Assembly: GCF_018780565.1 (NCBI RefSeq)
Contig: NZ_JADMJN010000005.1
Span: forward strand, 248,001-312,000
Source: Rhodoferax sp.
GTDB taxonomy: Bacteria > Pseudomonadota > Gammaproteobacteria > Burkholderiales > Burkholderiaceae_C
Direction of reading: 5' to 3'
Length of the DNA: 64,000 nt
A program made the translations under genes and the position numbers. Positions 25,483-34,339 of the stretch are shown here, one piece after another (the stretch's first letter is position 1; each line of letters opens with the position of its first letter). The notes under the pieces were generated by a model. That model did no database searches and was not told the origin of the DNA. It saw only the letters and a list, made by a program, of their open reading frames with translations.

Positions 25483-28400
25483 TCAATGCACGTTGATGCT
25501 GCGTACTTCGGGAAACAGATCCACTTGTGCCAGCATAGGGTCTGACTTTCCAATGAGTTCAACATACTGGGCCAGTTCTGCATCCTGAATAAAGCTGGCC
25601 GAAGATTCTGCTGATAAAAGTTTGTCCGGGTGTTGAGGCCGGGCGACCGCAAAACCTTGCACATAGTCGACGCCAATTTCGGTCAGAGTCTGCACCGTGG
25701 CGTTGTCTTCCGCCCATTCGGCAATGACCTTCATGCCCAGGTTTTTCGCCAGGTTGACGATAGCCTCAACGATGGCGATATTGGCAGGGTGCTTGTTCAT
25801 GTTGATGATGAAACTGCCATCGATCTTGAGCAAATCCGCAGTGAACTCTTTCAGGTAAGAGAACGATGTATAACCTGCGCCAAAATCGTCAAGGGCCACC
25901 TTGGCACCGTAGCCGCGAACTTTGTCGACAAAGCGCCGTGTGTTCTCAAGATCGTGCAAGGCCACACTTTCGGTGATTTCAAGGCATAACTGTCCGGCTA
26001 CGTGCAGGTTCTGCTCAAGCAGTGCATACACATCCTGCAGGAATTGCTCGTCGTTCAACGAAGCTCCGCTCAGGTTCATGCAAATGAATTTCGTATGTTT
26101 CATCTGCGTATAGTTTTCATTGAGCCACGCCAGCGTTGTTGAAAGCACCCAGCGGTCAATCATGCCCATGCGGCCGCTGCTTTCGCCTGCGCCAATCAGC
26201 CGATCTGTGGGCACTACCTGACCCTCAGCGTTGCGCATGCGCAGCAACACTTCAAAGTTCAGTGACTCATGTGGCGCCGTCAACGACATGATCGGCTGCA
26301 TTTCCAGGTACAGGCCGTCGGTGGCGTTACTGGTTGAGAGCAGGGCAATCAACTTCAATTCATCTTCATGACGCTGAAACGCGACTGCGTAACGCTCATA
26401 CACCACCAGACCGGCGCTATTGCCCGCTTTGGCTTCGCGGCAGGCGCGATCGGCGCTGGACATGGCGTCATTGAATTTCATGGTTGCGCTGACTTCGACA
26501 AGCCCGATGGAGCCGCGTACATAAAATGCTTTGTCTCCAACGCGGTAAGGCCGGGTGCCAATGCTGTCGATGATGCCGCGACACATGAGTCGGGCGAGCG
26601 AAATGCGCGTGTCCGGAAACACGATGACAAATTCATCACCGCCCACACGGCCCAATTGGATATCACGTGAAAGCATGTCAGCGATGCGTTTGCAAACCTG
26701 TTGCAGGACTTCGTCGCCGGCACCATGGCCATACAAGTCATTGATCAGCTTGAATCGATCGAGATCCAGATAGGCCAATGCCAGGACCTTGTCTTCAGTC
26801 AGCGTTGCGATGGCGTGATTGAGCGCCTTCTCGATCCCCCGGCGGTTCAGTACTTTCGTCAGTGAATCATGGTTGGCCAGGAAGTGCAGGTTTTCTGTGG
26901 CACGGGATTTTTCAGTGACATCCTGCAAGGAGCCCTCAATCTTGTCACGCGCCAGGGTTGCCTTGACCAAAAAGCGCTTCGAGAAGCGGACTGAGCCATT
27001 GGAGGCAAGGGTTTGCGTACTCTTGACCTCCATTTCATCGCCTTCGTTTCGGTGCACCATCTGGTGCAGTTGGGTCCATGCACCTTCGGTGAAATACTGC
27101 TGCCAGCCATTGCCCCCGCCGCTCAGAACGTTCGGTCCCAGCATCGCCAGCAAGGCTGGATTGGCACTCATGAATCGCCCATGGAGGTCAAGGGTGAAAA
27201 GCCCGATCGGCATGGCCTCATAGGTATGCGCCAATTCAGCTTGAACTTCCAGCCGCTGCTCATGCTCTTGGCGCATCTGTTCTGCAATCGCCAAGGCGGC
27301 AAGCAGGCTGGACGACAGGGCGGCGGTGACGCTGTTGACCGAACCAATCAAGCCTTTGATGCCCAGGGCGGCTGCGATGACCTCGTAAAGGCTTGCCGCT
27401 ACCGTGATGCTCACGGATGCTGCGTACCACACGGCCACACGGGAGCGGGTTTCCAGCAAAATTTTCGTCAAGAAGTACGCAAGGATTGCGGTCATCAAGC
27501 CAGTCGATGCCCACAGGAAGGGCAGGAAGGAGCGGTAGGGCATCAAAATGGACATGGCCAGCACAGGCAGGCATGTCCATTGCACTATTTTCAGTGGCAA
27601 TGTTGAACTCAGCTTCTTCAAGTCGTCGCGGAACAGCACCGTGAACAGTGTCATTGACAACACGTAGTAAGTGCCAAATGTGATTGACCGAAGTCGCGTC
27701 ACAAGTTCTTGAGGTACCGTGTTGCCCAGCCATTGGGAATCCCATCCCGCAGAGAGCGCCGCCATTCGCAGGTTGAGTACCAGCCAGGCTGCGAACAAGA
27801 TGTACAGACCGCTTCGATTGATCAAGGCGGTGATGAGGACGAACAGGGCCAACACCAGGATGCCTCCGTCAAGCAACCCTGATTTCCGATGAAACTCCTG
27901 ATTGGACAGTGCCAGGTTGGCCGACTCCCAACCCATTGCGGTAAGCCGCGCAGGGCCAATCGAACTGATGCGACAAATGACTTGACCGCCTTTGAGGGAG
28001 GGAGCGAGTTCCAGCGCGAAGCCGGCCTTGACCGATGAAATGCCCCCGGTGGCAGTCTGACGGTTGCCGTTACCCAGACTGTTCATTGTCTGGGCATCCC
28101 AACATGCCATCTCAACCGTGTGGCGGGAGGGAAACTCCGCCATCATGGGAACACTCTCAACGTCTTTCGGCACGGCGAACATGAACCAGAACGGGGATTC
28201 CGATAGCTGGGTGTCGTGGTAGGCGCTTGGCTCCCGGGCGGTCAGTTGAAGCGATGCCAGTTGCGGATCCATCAGCGCATCCGTCTGTTTGAGGACCCGA
28301 ATGTCCAACTGCTGGGGTGCCGGGATGGGGTACTGGGCTTTCCATACAAAAAGCGCCACCACAGAGAGCAATCCAATAACAATCGGTAGTGCGTACGTCG

Positions 28401-28488
28401 AAATCACGTACAAAAGCTTGTCCAGCCCGTAAGTGAGTCGACCAAGCCTGTATCGGAAAAGATTGAATTGTTCGAGCATGGCGTTCAT
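25483..28488 (-). CDS. Membrane GGDEF/EAL cyclic-di-GMP protein with 7TM and PAS regions
   Basis: About 1001 residues from the ATG at 28488; ATG 28479 is nearly as good, and an open frame continues to 28602. Order: membrane helix (LPIVIGLLSVVALFVW), a ~170-residue extracytoplasmic sensor, a 7TM block of the 7TMR-DISM kind, and a PAS domain (HTYEAMPIGLFTLDLHGRFM). A GGDEF domain with intact motif (RVGGDEFVIVFPD) and an EAL domain follow. The EAL motif reads EVL (NFEVLLRM), but the metal and catalytic residues look present (NLSG, EITE, DDFGAGYTS, LKID, QGFAVARP). It probably makes or degrades c-di-GMP in response to an external signal. Confidence 0.9.
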   Translation of the reverse strand: MNAMLEQFNLFRYRLGRLTYGLDKLLYVISTYALPIVIGLLSVVALFVWKAQYPIPAPQQLDIRVLKQTDALMDPQLASLQLTAREPSAYHDTQLSESPFWFMFAVPKDVESVPMMAEFPSRHTVEMACWDAQTMNSLGNGNRQTATGGISSVKAGFALELAPSLKGGQVICRISSIGPARLTAMGWESANLALSNQEFHRKSGLLDGGILVLALFVLITALINRSGLYILFAAWLVLNLRMAALSAGWDSQWLGNTVPQELVTRLRSITFGTYYVLSMTLFTVLFRDDLKKLSSTLPLKIVQWTCLPVLAMSILMPYRSFLPFLWASTGLMTAILAYFLTKILLETRSRVAVWYAASVSITVAASLYEVIAAALGIKGLIGSVNSVTAALSSSLLAALAIAEQMRQEHEQRLEVQAELAHTYEAMPIGLFTLDLHGRFMSANPALLAMLGPNVLSGGGNGWQQYFTEGAWTQLHQMVHRNEGDEMEVKSTQTLASNGSVRFSKRFLVKATLARDKIEGSLQDVTEKSRATENLHFLANHDSLTKVLNRRGIEKALNHAIATLTEDKVLALAYLDLDRFKLINDLYGHGAGDEVLQQVCKRIADMLSRDIQLGRVGGDEFVIVFPDTRISLARLMCRGIIDSIGTRPYRVGDKAFYVRGSIGLVEVSATMKFNDAMSSADRACREAKAGNSAGLVVYERYAVAFQRHEDELKLIALLSTSNATDGLYLEMQPIMSLTAPHESLNFEVLLRMRNAEGQVVPTDRLIGAGESSGRMGMIDRWVLSTTLAWLNENYTQMKHTKFICMNLSGASLNDEQFLQDVYALLEQNLHVAGQLCLEITESVALHDLENTRRFVDKVRGYGAKVALDDFGAGYTSFSYLKEFTADLLKIDGSFIINMNKHPANIAIVEAIVNLAKNLGMKVIAEWAEDNATVQTLTEIGVDYVQGFAVARPQHPDKLLSAESSASFIQDAELAQYVELIGKSDPMLAQVDLFPEVRSINVH

Positions 28489-28875
28489 TGCTCCGGTTGG
28501 GATGGCTTGGCCTGACGCGGGCTGTGCGTCATCATCCCCCCCCTGACAAGGGGGATGCCCATAAAGCCATGCGCTTTTCCGTACAAATTTTTCTTCCAAC
28601 AACCCATATAAGTCTTTGTGCCACGCCTTAAAACGTGTGGCGAAGAACAGACGTTACACCTGAGTGGGTTGATCGGCAAGAAATTTCAAAATGTAACGTT
28701 ATTAAAAAACAACATATAAATCATTGGGTTGCCGTAAAAATGTCATGTAACACTTCCGATTTACGGCTTAAATTGCCGCGATTCTGGCGACAACAGGATG
28801 CCTAAATAGTCAGCAAATCAGGCGCATGAAAGCCCGGAAATGAGAATGCGTGTCAAGCCCTTCGGGCCTCGCTTA
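28489..28875. promoter_or_regulatory. 387-bp intergenic region, leader of the GGDEF/EAL gene
   Basis: It holds no gene I can support. Near the GGDEF/EAL start is a GC hairpin, CATCCCCC (28533-28540) / GGGGGATG (28550-28557), containing a run of eight Cs (28536-28543). Further upstream is an AT-rich stretch (28681-28730). Then comes an inverted repeat GCCGTAAA (28731-28738) / TTTACGGC (28760-28767), plus two ATGTAAC direct repeats (28691, 28745). These suggest a regulated promoter for the leftward gene. A 64-codon TTG-initiated frame (28485-28679) overlaps the start by ATGA but has no ribosome binding site. Confidence 0.5.
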
Positions 28876-29658
28876 TCACATGGGCAGTGTCGCGCCATGC
28901 GAAGGAAATGCCGGCATTCCCATGGACGGGGCCTGGCGCCTGTACTGGCCACCGATTTTGATGTCCGGATGATGCGTACGGAATGCAAAGTCAAACAGCG
29001 GGTGCTTGGCTGCATGCCAACGATCTTCTGCCGTATCAACGCTCGAAGTCATGACCCGGTGAGGTATGTCGCCGACGTGATGAAGAGGAATGAACCCTTT
29101 GCCGGGAAATACATCTTCATACAGCAGCCGTTCATACTGCCGGTCAATCGGCGCGCGACCGGTGATCACCATCCATTCAATGCCGATATGCTGGCAATAA
29201 AGATAGAACGCCTTGAACAGCACGGTTGTGACGAGCCGCCCACCCGTGGTGCCCGTCACGCCCAGACGCGATGCCTCGGCCAGCCTGCAGGTTCTGAGCC
29301 AGTCCGGCAAAACCACCGATTCCTCCACGCTGAGCGGTTTGAACTGGTTGGTCTGAATCCGCATGGAGCCTAGCGGCGAGCCGTCCAGCTTGGATTCCGC
29401 CAGCAGGACAACCGCGCCTTGCTCGGTGTCATCCGCCTCGGGTCGTTTGAGGGTTTCTGCGAACTCAGGCAAATGACGTGAATAGGCCGCGTGCCGTATT
29501 TGCACGGCTTTGCCCATGGCTTCATCGTCGCTCACGATGCGCACAGTGAAGGGCAGCAATTCTTCGGCCATGATGGGGCGAGGGGAGACATCCACCCGGG
29601 GTGACAATGTCTCTATGCGGTGAGGCCTGAAGGTGGCGGAATTGGCTTGGTCAATCAT
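28876..29658 (-). CDS. FeeM-like N-acyl amino acid synthase / PEP-CTERM-associated acyltransferase family
   Basis: 260 residues in the GNAT/autoinducer-synthase-like fold. The core reads AVQIRHAAYSRHLPEF, GSPLGSMRIQTNQFKPLSVE, LAEASRLGVTGTTGGRLVT and IGIEWMVITGRAPIDRQYE. The xEASRLxV strand is where LuxI- and FeeM-type enzymes hold the acyl donor. FeeM joins a fatty acyl chain from acyl-ACP to tyrosine; relatives also accompany exosortase systems, but no exosortase is in the window. AGGAG lies 8 bp before the ATG at 29658. Transcribed toward the GGDEF/EAL gene; divergent from tex. Confidence 0.72.
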   Translation of the reverse strand: MIDQANSATFRPHRIETLSPRVDVSPRPIMAEELLPFTVRIVSDDEAMGKAVQIRHAAYSRHLPEFAETLKRPEADDTEQGAVVLLAESKLDGSPLGSMRIQTNQFKPLSVEESVVLPDWLRTCRLAEASRLGVTGTTGGRLVTTVLFKAFYLYCQHIGIEWMVITGRAPIDRQYERLLYEDVFPGKGFIPLHHVGDIPHRVMTSSVDTAEDRWHAAKHPLFDFAFRTHHPDIKIGGQYRRQAPSMGMPAFPSHGATLPM

Positions 29659-29892
29659 TTGGATACTCCTGGCTGGAAGGATTGGCAGGCCGATTCAATG
29701 GCCATGTCTTGTCCTTCGCTTGCGTTGAATACCAATGTAGATGCGACTGTGAAAAAGTTGTGTCGGCACCTGGATAAAGGCTGTGTCAGGTTTTTTCCTA
29801 CACGCCGCTGGGGGTTGTGGGCCCCGCCTGTGGCACACTCGCGGCCTTTGTTTCAAGTTTTAGCCAGCGCAAGGCTGGTGGTTCTTACAGTC

Positions 29893-32316
29893 ATGCAGAA
29901 AATCATCGCGCAAATCGCGCAGGAACTCCGGGTTCAGACCAAACAGGTGCAGGCAGCCGTCGAGTTGCTTGACGGCGGGGCCACCGTGCCCTTTATCGCC
30001 CGTTACCGCAAAGAGGTGACCGATGGGCTGGACGACATCCAGCTTCGCGAGCTCGAAGCACGCTTGAGCTACTTGCGCGAGCTGCGTGACCGCCTGCAGT
30101 CTGTCATCAAGAATATCGAGGAACAGGGCAAGATGACGCCCTCATTGCTGGCCGCTCTCGTGTCGGCCGCCACCAAGCAGGAGCTGGAAGACCTCTATCT
30201 GCCCTTTAAGCTGAAGCGGCGCACCAAGGGTCAGCTGGCGCGGGAAGCCGGACTGGAGCCGTTGGCCGATGCCTTGTTTGCCAATCCGTTGCTGGTGCCG
30301 GCTGACGAGGCGCTGGCCTATGTCATTCCCATGCGGCCCGTGGTGGAGGGCGAGGACAAGCAGCCCGACTTTTCGACCGTGCAGGCGGTACTGGACGGCG
30401 TTCGCGATCTTTTGAGTGAGCGTTGGGCTGAAAACCCGGCCCTGGTGCAGGACTTGCGGGAATGGCTGTGGCAAGAGGGGCTGTTTCGAAGCCAGTTGAT
30501 GGACGGCAAGGATGAAAACAACGCCGATGTGGCCAAGTTTCGGGACTATTTTGACTATGACGAGCCGATTGGCCGTGTACCTTCGCACCGCGCGCTGGCC
30601 GTTTTCCGCGGGCGTGGTCTGGAAATTCTTGATGCCAAGCTCGTGCTTCCAGAGCCAAATCAACCGTCGGCCTCCGCGCCTTCTGGGCAGGTTGCTATTA
30701 AAAAAGTAGCGAGTCCGGTGGTGTCGCTGGCGGAGGGGCGTATTGCACTGCGTTTGGGCTGGAGTCACAAGGCGCGTCCGGCCGATGATCTGATCCGCAA
30801 ATGTGTGGCCTGGACCTGGCGTGTCAAGCTGAGCCTGTCCACCGAGCGCGATTTGTTTACCCGCTTGCGTGAGGAGGCCGAGAAAGTCGCGATCAAGGTG
30901 TTTTCCGACAATTTGCGTGATTTGCTGCTGGCCGCGCCGGCCGGTCCGCGCGTGGTGCTGGGGCTCGACCCCGGCATCCGCACCGGTGTGAAGGTCGCCG
31001 TGGTGGATGCCACGGGCAAGCTGGTGGATACGTCTACGGTTTTCCCGCATGAACCGCGCAAGGACTGGGAAGGTTCCCTGCACACCTTGGGCAAGCTGTG
31101 TGAAAAACATGGTGTGAATCTGATCGCTATCGGCAACGGTACGGCCAGCCGTGAGACTGACAAACTGGCGGCGGACTTGATCAAGCTCATGGCCAAGGCC
31201 TCGGACCGGCTGATTGAGAAAGTGGTGGTCAGTGAAGCGGGGGCATCGGTCTATTCCGCCAGCGAATTTGCCTCGCAGGAAATGCCCGATGTGGATGTGA
31301 GCCTGCGCGGGGCGGCCAGCATTGCCCGGCGTCTGCAGGACCCTCTGGCCGAGCTGGTCAAGATCGATCCCAAATCGATCGGGGTGGGGCAATATCAGCA
31401 CGATGTCAACCAGAGCGAGCTGGCCAAGACGCTGGAGGCTGTGGTGGAGGACTGCGTGAACGCGGTGGGCGTGGACCTCAATACCGCCAGCGTGCCGCTG
31501 CTCTCGCGTGTGTCTGGCCTGAGCGCCAGTGTGGCCAAGGCGGTGGTGCGCTGGCGCGAAGCCAACGGCGCTTTTGCCAACCGCCAGCAGTTGATGCAGG
31601 TTACCGGACTGGGTGCCAAGACTTTCGAGCAAAGCGCCGGCTTCTTGCGCATTCGGGGTGGAGACAACCCGCTGGACATGACCGGCGTGCATCCGGAGAC
31701 CTATCCGGTGGTGGAAAAAATCATGATCCACACCGCCAAGCCCGTGGCCGAATTGATGGGCCGTGCCGACATGCTCAAGACGCTGCGGCCTGAGCTGTTT
31801 GCCAACGAGCAGTTTGGCGTGATTACCGTCAAGGACATTCTGGGTGAGCTGGAAAAGCCGGGCCGTGACCCGCGCCCTGATTTCAAGGTGGCGCGCTTCA
31901 ATGATGGCGTGGACGATATCAAGGATCTGAAAGAAGGCATGGTGCTCGAAGGCACCGTGAGCAACGTGGCCGCGTTTGGTGCCTTCGTCGATCTGGGTGT
32001 GCACCAGGATGGCCTGGTGCATGTGAGCCAGCTGAGCCACAAGTTTGTGACCGATGCGCGGGAGATCGTCAAGACCGGTGACATCGTCAAGGTGCAGGTC
32101 GTCGAGGTCGATGTGGCACGCAAACGCATTGCGCTGACCATGAAGCTGGGTGCGGCACCCGGCCGACGCGACAACGCAGGCGACAACCGGTTCCAGGGTG
32201 CCACCAACAACCAGCGGGGCAGGGCGGGCGGCTTCGGTGGCGCACCACCTTCGGCCAGTCCGCAATCGACCGCGATGTCGTCGGCCTTTGCCAAGCTCAA
32301 GGGGCTTGGTAGCTGA
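29893..32316 (+). CDS. tex: Tex-family RNA-binding transcription accessory protein
   Basis: 807 residues from ATG 29893 (MQKIIAQIAQELRVQTKQVQ); the open frame continues upstream to 29620 but without family residues. Domains: Tex N-terminal helical region (1-190), YqgF-like RNase H fold near 353 (VLGLDPGIRTGVKVAVVDAT), helix-hairpin-helix motifs near 520-590 (GVDLNTASVPLLSRVSGLSA) and an S1 RNA-binding domain near 680 (LEGTVSNVAAFGAFVDLGVH). A Gly/Arg/Gln-rich tail follows. It binds nucleic acid and affects transcription and toxin or stress gene expression in other bacteria. A linker near residue 268 carries a 17-bp repeat, making the protein somewhat longer than usual. Confidence 0.96.
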   Translation: MQKIIAQIAQELRVQTKQVQAAVELLDGGATVPFIARYRKEVTDGLDDIQLRELEARLSYLRELRDRLQSVIKNIEEQGKMTPSLLAALVSAATKQELEDLYLPFKLKRRTKGQLAREAGLEPLADALFANPLLVPADEALAYVIPMRPVVEGEDKQPDFSTVQAVLDGVRDLLSERWAENPALVQDLREWLWQEGLFRSQLMDGKDENNADVAKFRDYFDYDEPIGRVPSHRALAVFRGRGLEILDAKLVLPEPNQPSASAPSGQVAIKKVASPVVSLAEGRIALRLGWSHKARPADDLIRKCVAWTWRVKLSLSTERDLFTRLREEAEKVAIKVFSDNLRDLLLAAPAGPRVVLGLDPGIRTGVKVAVVDATGKLVDTSTVFPHEPRKDWEGSLHTLGKLCEKHGVNLIAIGNGTASRETDKLAADLIKLMAKASDRLIEKVVVSEAGASVYSASEFASQEMPDVDVSLRGAASIARRLQDPLAELVKIDPKSIGVGQYQHDVNQSELAKTLEAVVEDCVNAVGVDLNTASVPLLSRVSGLSASVAKAVVRWREANGAFANRQQLMQVTGLGAKTFEQSAGFLRIRGGDNPLDMTGVHPETYPVVEKIMIHTAKPVAELMGRADMLKTLRPELFANEQFGVITVKDILGELEKPGRDPRPDFKVARFNDGVDDIKDLKEGMVLEGTVSNVAAFGAFVDLGVHQDGLVHVSQLSHKFVTDAREIVKTGDIVKVQVVEVDVARKRIALTMKLGAAPGRRDNAGDNRFQGATNNQRGRAGGFGGAPPSASPQSTAMSSAFAKLKGLGS
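30694..30710. repeat. 17-bp dispersed repeat, copy 3
   Basis: GCTATTAAAAAAGTAGC, in frame in tex, encoding AIKKVA within a Ser/Pro/Ala-rich linker just before the YqgF-like domain. Confidence 0.65.
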
Positions 32317-32375
32317 CACTGCCGCTGGTACATAATGAGACGCTCAGGTTCATCAATCAATGGAGTCATGTTGTC

Positions 32376-33200
32376 ATGGAACTGAATGCCCTGCTGGCGT
32401 CACAGTTCGTCCTGCCCAGCATCCCCAAAGTGGTCGCGCTCTTGCTCAGCGAGCTTGAGCGTGACGAACCGGATCTCCAGAAGGTCACCCAGCTCATCAG
32501 CACCGACCCGGCCTTGACCACGCGTTTGCTGCAAACCGCCAATGCCAGTTTCTTCAAGCTCTCGGGCAAGGTCAACAGTGCCTCCGAGGCCATTGCCATT
32601 TTGGGTCTGCCCCACATCCGCGCCATGGCCTCTGCGGCGGCTTCGGCGGCGTCGCTCAAAGCGGTGCCGGGCATCAATCTTCAGCAGTTCTGGGCCTACA
32701 GCCTCAATGTTGCCAAGCTGGCGCGGTCGCTGGCGGGCGTCGTTCGGCAAAACCAGGGGGCTGCCTTTACCTGCGGTCTGATCCATGCGGTGGGCGAGTT
32801 GGTCATGCACGTCGGCATGCCGACGGAAATTGCACAGCTGGACAGAGAAGTGGCGCCACTTGATCTCAGGCGGGCCAAGGCGGAGGTGCGGCACTTTGGG
32901 TATTGCTATGCCCAGGTGGGGGGGGGCTTAGCCCGCAACTGGCAGTTCCCGCAACCGATGGTGGACGCGCTGGAACACCAGTACGCGCCGTTTGACAATG
33001 ATGTGTACGAACCTTTGGCCGGTGTCATTCATTTGGCCACCTGGCGGGCCCGTGCCAAAGAGGCGGGGCTCTCCGACAAGGCTTTGGCGGTCAGCTTCCC
33101 CGGTTCGGTTGGCGAGGTGCTGGGCCTGGACATTGACATGGTGTTGCAGCAGGACCCCATCGACTGGTCCCTCCAGACGCCAGGCCGCAACTTGATGTAG
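32376..33200 (+). CDS. HDOD domain protein
   Basis: 274 residues. A single HDOD (degenerate HD) domain spans about 10-205: VLPSIPKVVALLLSELERDE, ISTDPALTTRLLQTANASFF, GLPHIRAMASAAASAAS and FTCGLIHAVGELVMHVGMPT. HDOD proteins lack the HD metal ligands and act in signalling, often with c-di-GMP or two-component partners. GGAG lies 9 bp before the ATG. A run of nine Gs (32918-32926) encodes VGGGLA; one slipped base would end the frame early. It is followed after 9 bp by the patatin gene. Confidence 0.92.
   Translation: MELNALLASQFVLPSIPKVVALLLSELERDEPDLQKVTQLISTDPALTTRLLQTANASFFKLSGKVNSASEAIAILGLPHIRAMASAAASAASLKAVPGINLQQFWAYSLNVAKLARSLAGVVRQNQGAAFTCGLIHAVGELVMHVGMPTEIAQLDREVAPLDLRRAKAEVRHFGYCYAQVGGGLARNWQFPQPMVDALEHQYAPFDNDVYEPLAGVIHLATWRARAKEAGLSDKALAVSFPGSVGEVLGLDIDMVLQQDPIDWSLQTPGRNLM
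32918..32926. repeat. G9 homopolymer inside the HDOD gene
   Basis: Nine consecutive Gs within the coding sequence. The frame is intact as given. Such tracts are prone both to strand slippage in vivo and to sequencing error. Confidence 0.85.
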
Positions 33201-33209
33201 TGGCGGTAC

Positions 33210-34337
33210 ATGCGTGCCTTACGCATTTATGCGGGCCCACGGGCCAGAAAACACATTGAAAAGAACGGTCTGGGCGCCAGCGATATCTGCACCGTTCCCG
33301 GCGCTGCAGGCGGCCCCAAAGGCTTGATTCTCGGGCCCTTGGACCGTTTCATTTTTGGTCGCTGGCTGAGCCAGACCCCGCAGCCGGTTGATCTGGTGGG
33401 TGCATCCATCGGCGCGTGGCGCATGGCCACGGCCTGCCTGAATGATCCGGTGGTGGCGTTTGAACGGCTGGAGCACGATTACATTCGCCAGCACTATGAA
33501 TTGCAGCCCGGTGAAAAGCGCCCGCCTGCGCAGCGGATCAGTGAACTGTTTGGACAGAACCTGCAAGCTTTTTATGGGGGGCGGGTGAACGAGGTGCTGA
33601 GCCATCCCCGCTACAAACTGCACATCGTGACCGCACGTGGGCGCCATATCCTGGGGCGCGAAGGTAGCTGGCGTACGCCGCTGGGCTATTTCGGGGCTTT
33701 TGTGACCAACACCGTGCATCGCAAGGCAATGGGCGCGTGGCTGGAGCGCGTGGTGTTTTCCAGCGGCCATGCGCCGCTGCCGTTTGCCACGGGTGACTAC
33801 CGCACCCGCCAGGTGGCGCTGAGCGAAGCCAATTTCCAGGCTGCCCTGCAGGCCAGCTGCTCCATCCCCTTCGTGCTGCAGGCGGTTCACAACATACCAG
33901 GCGCACCCCCTGGCGCTTACTGGGACGGCGGCATTACCGACTACCACCTGCATCTGAATTACGCTGCAGCACCAGGTGCTACTAAAAATGTAGCTGATGA
34001 CGTATATGCCACGAAGGCTGATGGCCCAAATGGCTTGGTTCTGTATCCGCATTTCCAAAAAGAAGTGGTGCCGGGCTGGCTGGACAAGACCCTGAGGTGG
34101 CGCCATAAAGCCACCTCATTTCTGGACAACATGGTGCTGCTGGCCCCTGACCCGGACTGGGTCAAAACCTTGCCCCATGGCAAGCTGCCGGACCGCACCG
34201 ATTTCACCCACTATGGGCAGGACCTGGCCGGGCGCGTCAAGGCCTGGCAAACCGCGACCCGTGCCAGTGTCCAGATCGCTGACGAGTTCGAGGCCTGGCT
34301 GCAGAAACCTGACTTGGGGCAGGTGCGGGTGCTTTAG
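33210..34337 (+). CDS. Patatin-like phospholipase family protein
   Basis: 375 residues. The patatin features are an oxyanion Gly-rich turn (PGAAGGPKGLILGPLDRF), the nucleophile elbow GxSxG (LVGASIGAWRMA) near residue 63, and the catalytic Asp in DGG (YWDGGITDYHLHL) near residue 236. It would hydrolyse ester bonds of lipids; there is no signal peptide, so it is probably cytosolic. A 17-bp repeat falls in a loop at residue ~257 (GATKNVADD). Shine-Dalgarno is weak. It lies 9 bp after the HDOD gene and 2 bp before comEC, so the three are probably co-transcribed. Confidence 0.9.
   Translation: MRALRIYAGPRARKHIEKNGLGASDICTVPGAAGGPKGLILGPLDRFIFGRWLSQTPQPVDLVGASIGAWRMATACLNDPVVAFERLEHDYIRQHYELQPGEKRPPAQRISELFGQNLQAFYGGRVNEVLSHPRYKLHIVTARGRHILGREGSWRTPLGYFGAFVTNTVHRKAMGAWLERVVFSSGHAPLPFATGDYRTRQVALSEANFQAALQASCSIPFVLQAVHNIPGAPPGAYWDGGITDYHLHLNYAAAPGATKNVADDVYATKADGPNGLVLYPHFQKEVVPGWLDKTLRWRHKATSFLDNMVLLAPDPDWVKTLPHGKLPDRTDFTHYGQDLAGRVKAWQTATRASVQIADEFEAWLQKPDLGQVRVL
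33978..33994. repeat. 17-bp dispersed repeat, copy 4
   Basis: GCTACTAAAAATGTAGC, in frame in the patatin-like gene, encoding ATKNVA directly after the conserved DGG region. Confidence 0.65.
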
Positions 34338-34339
34338 GG

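Noticed and set aside
28485..28679. 64-codon frame with CxxC...C before the GGDEF/EAL gene as a real zinc-ribbon gene
   Set aside because: TTG start without a ribosome binding site, no family match I recognise, and it passes through the C8 hairpin; kept only as a low-interest observation.
28489..28700. Possible c-di-GMP (GEMM) riboswitch before the GGDEF/EAL gene
   Set aside because: I looked for the conserved GEMM-I/II core segments on the minus strand and did not find them in order; only a GC hairpin and AT-rich DNA are present.
30142..32319. 725-codon open frame opposite tex
   Set aside because: Antisense shadow of tex; no recognisable domain or ribosome binding site.
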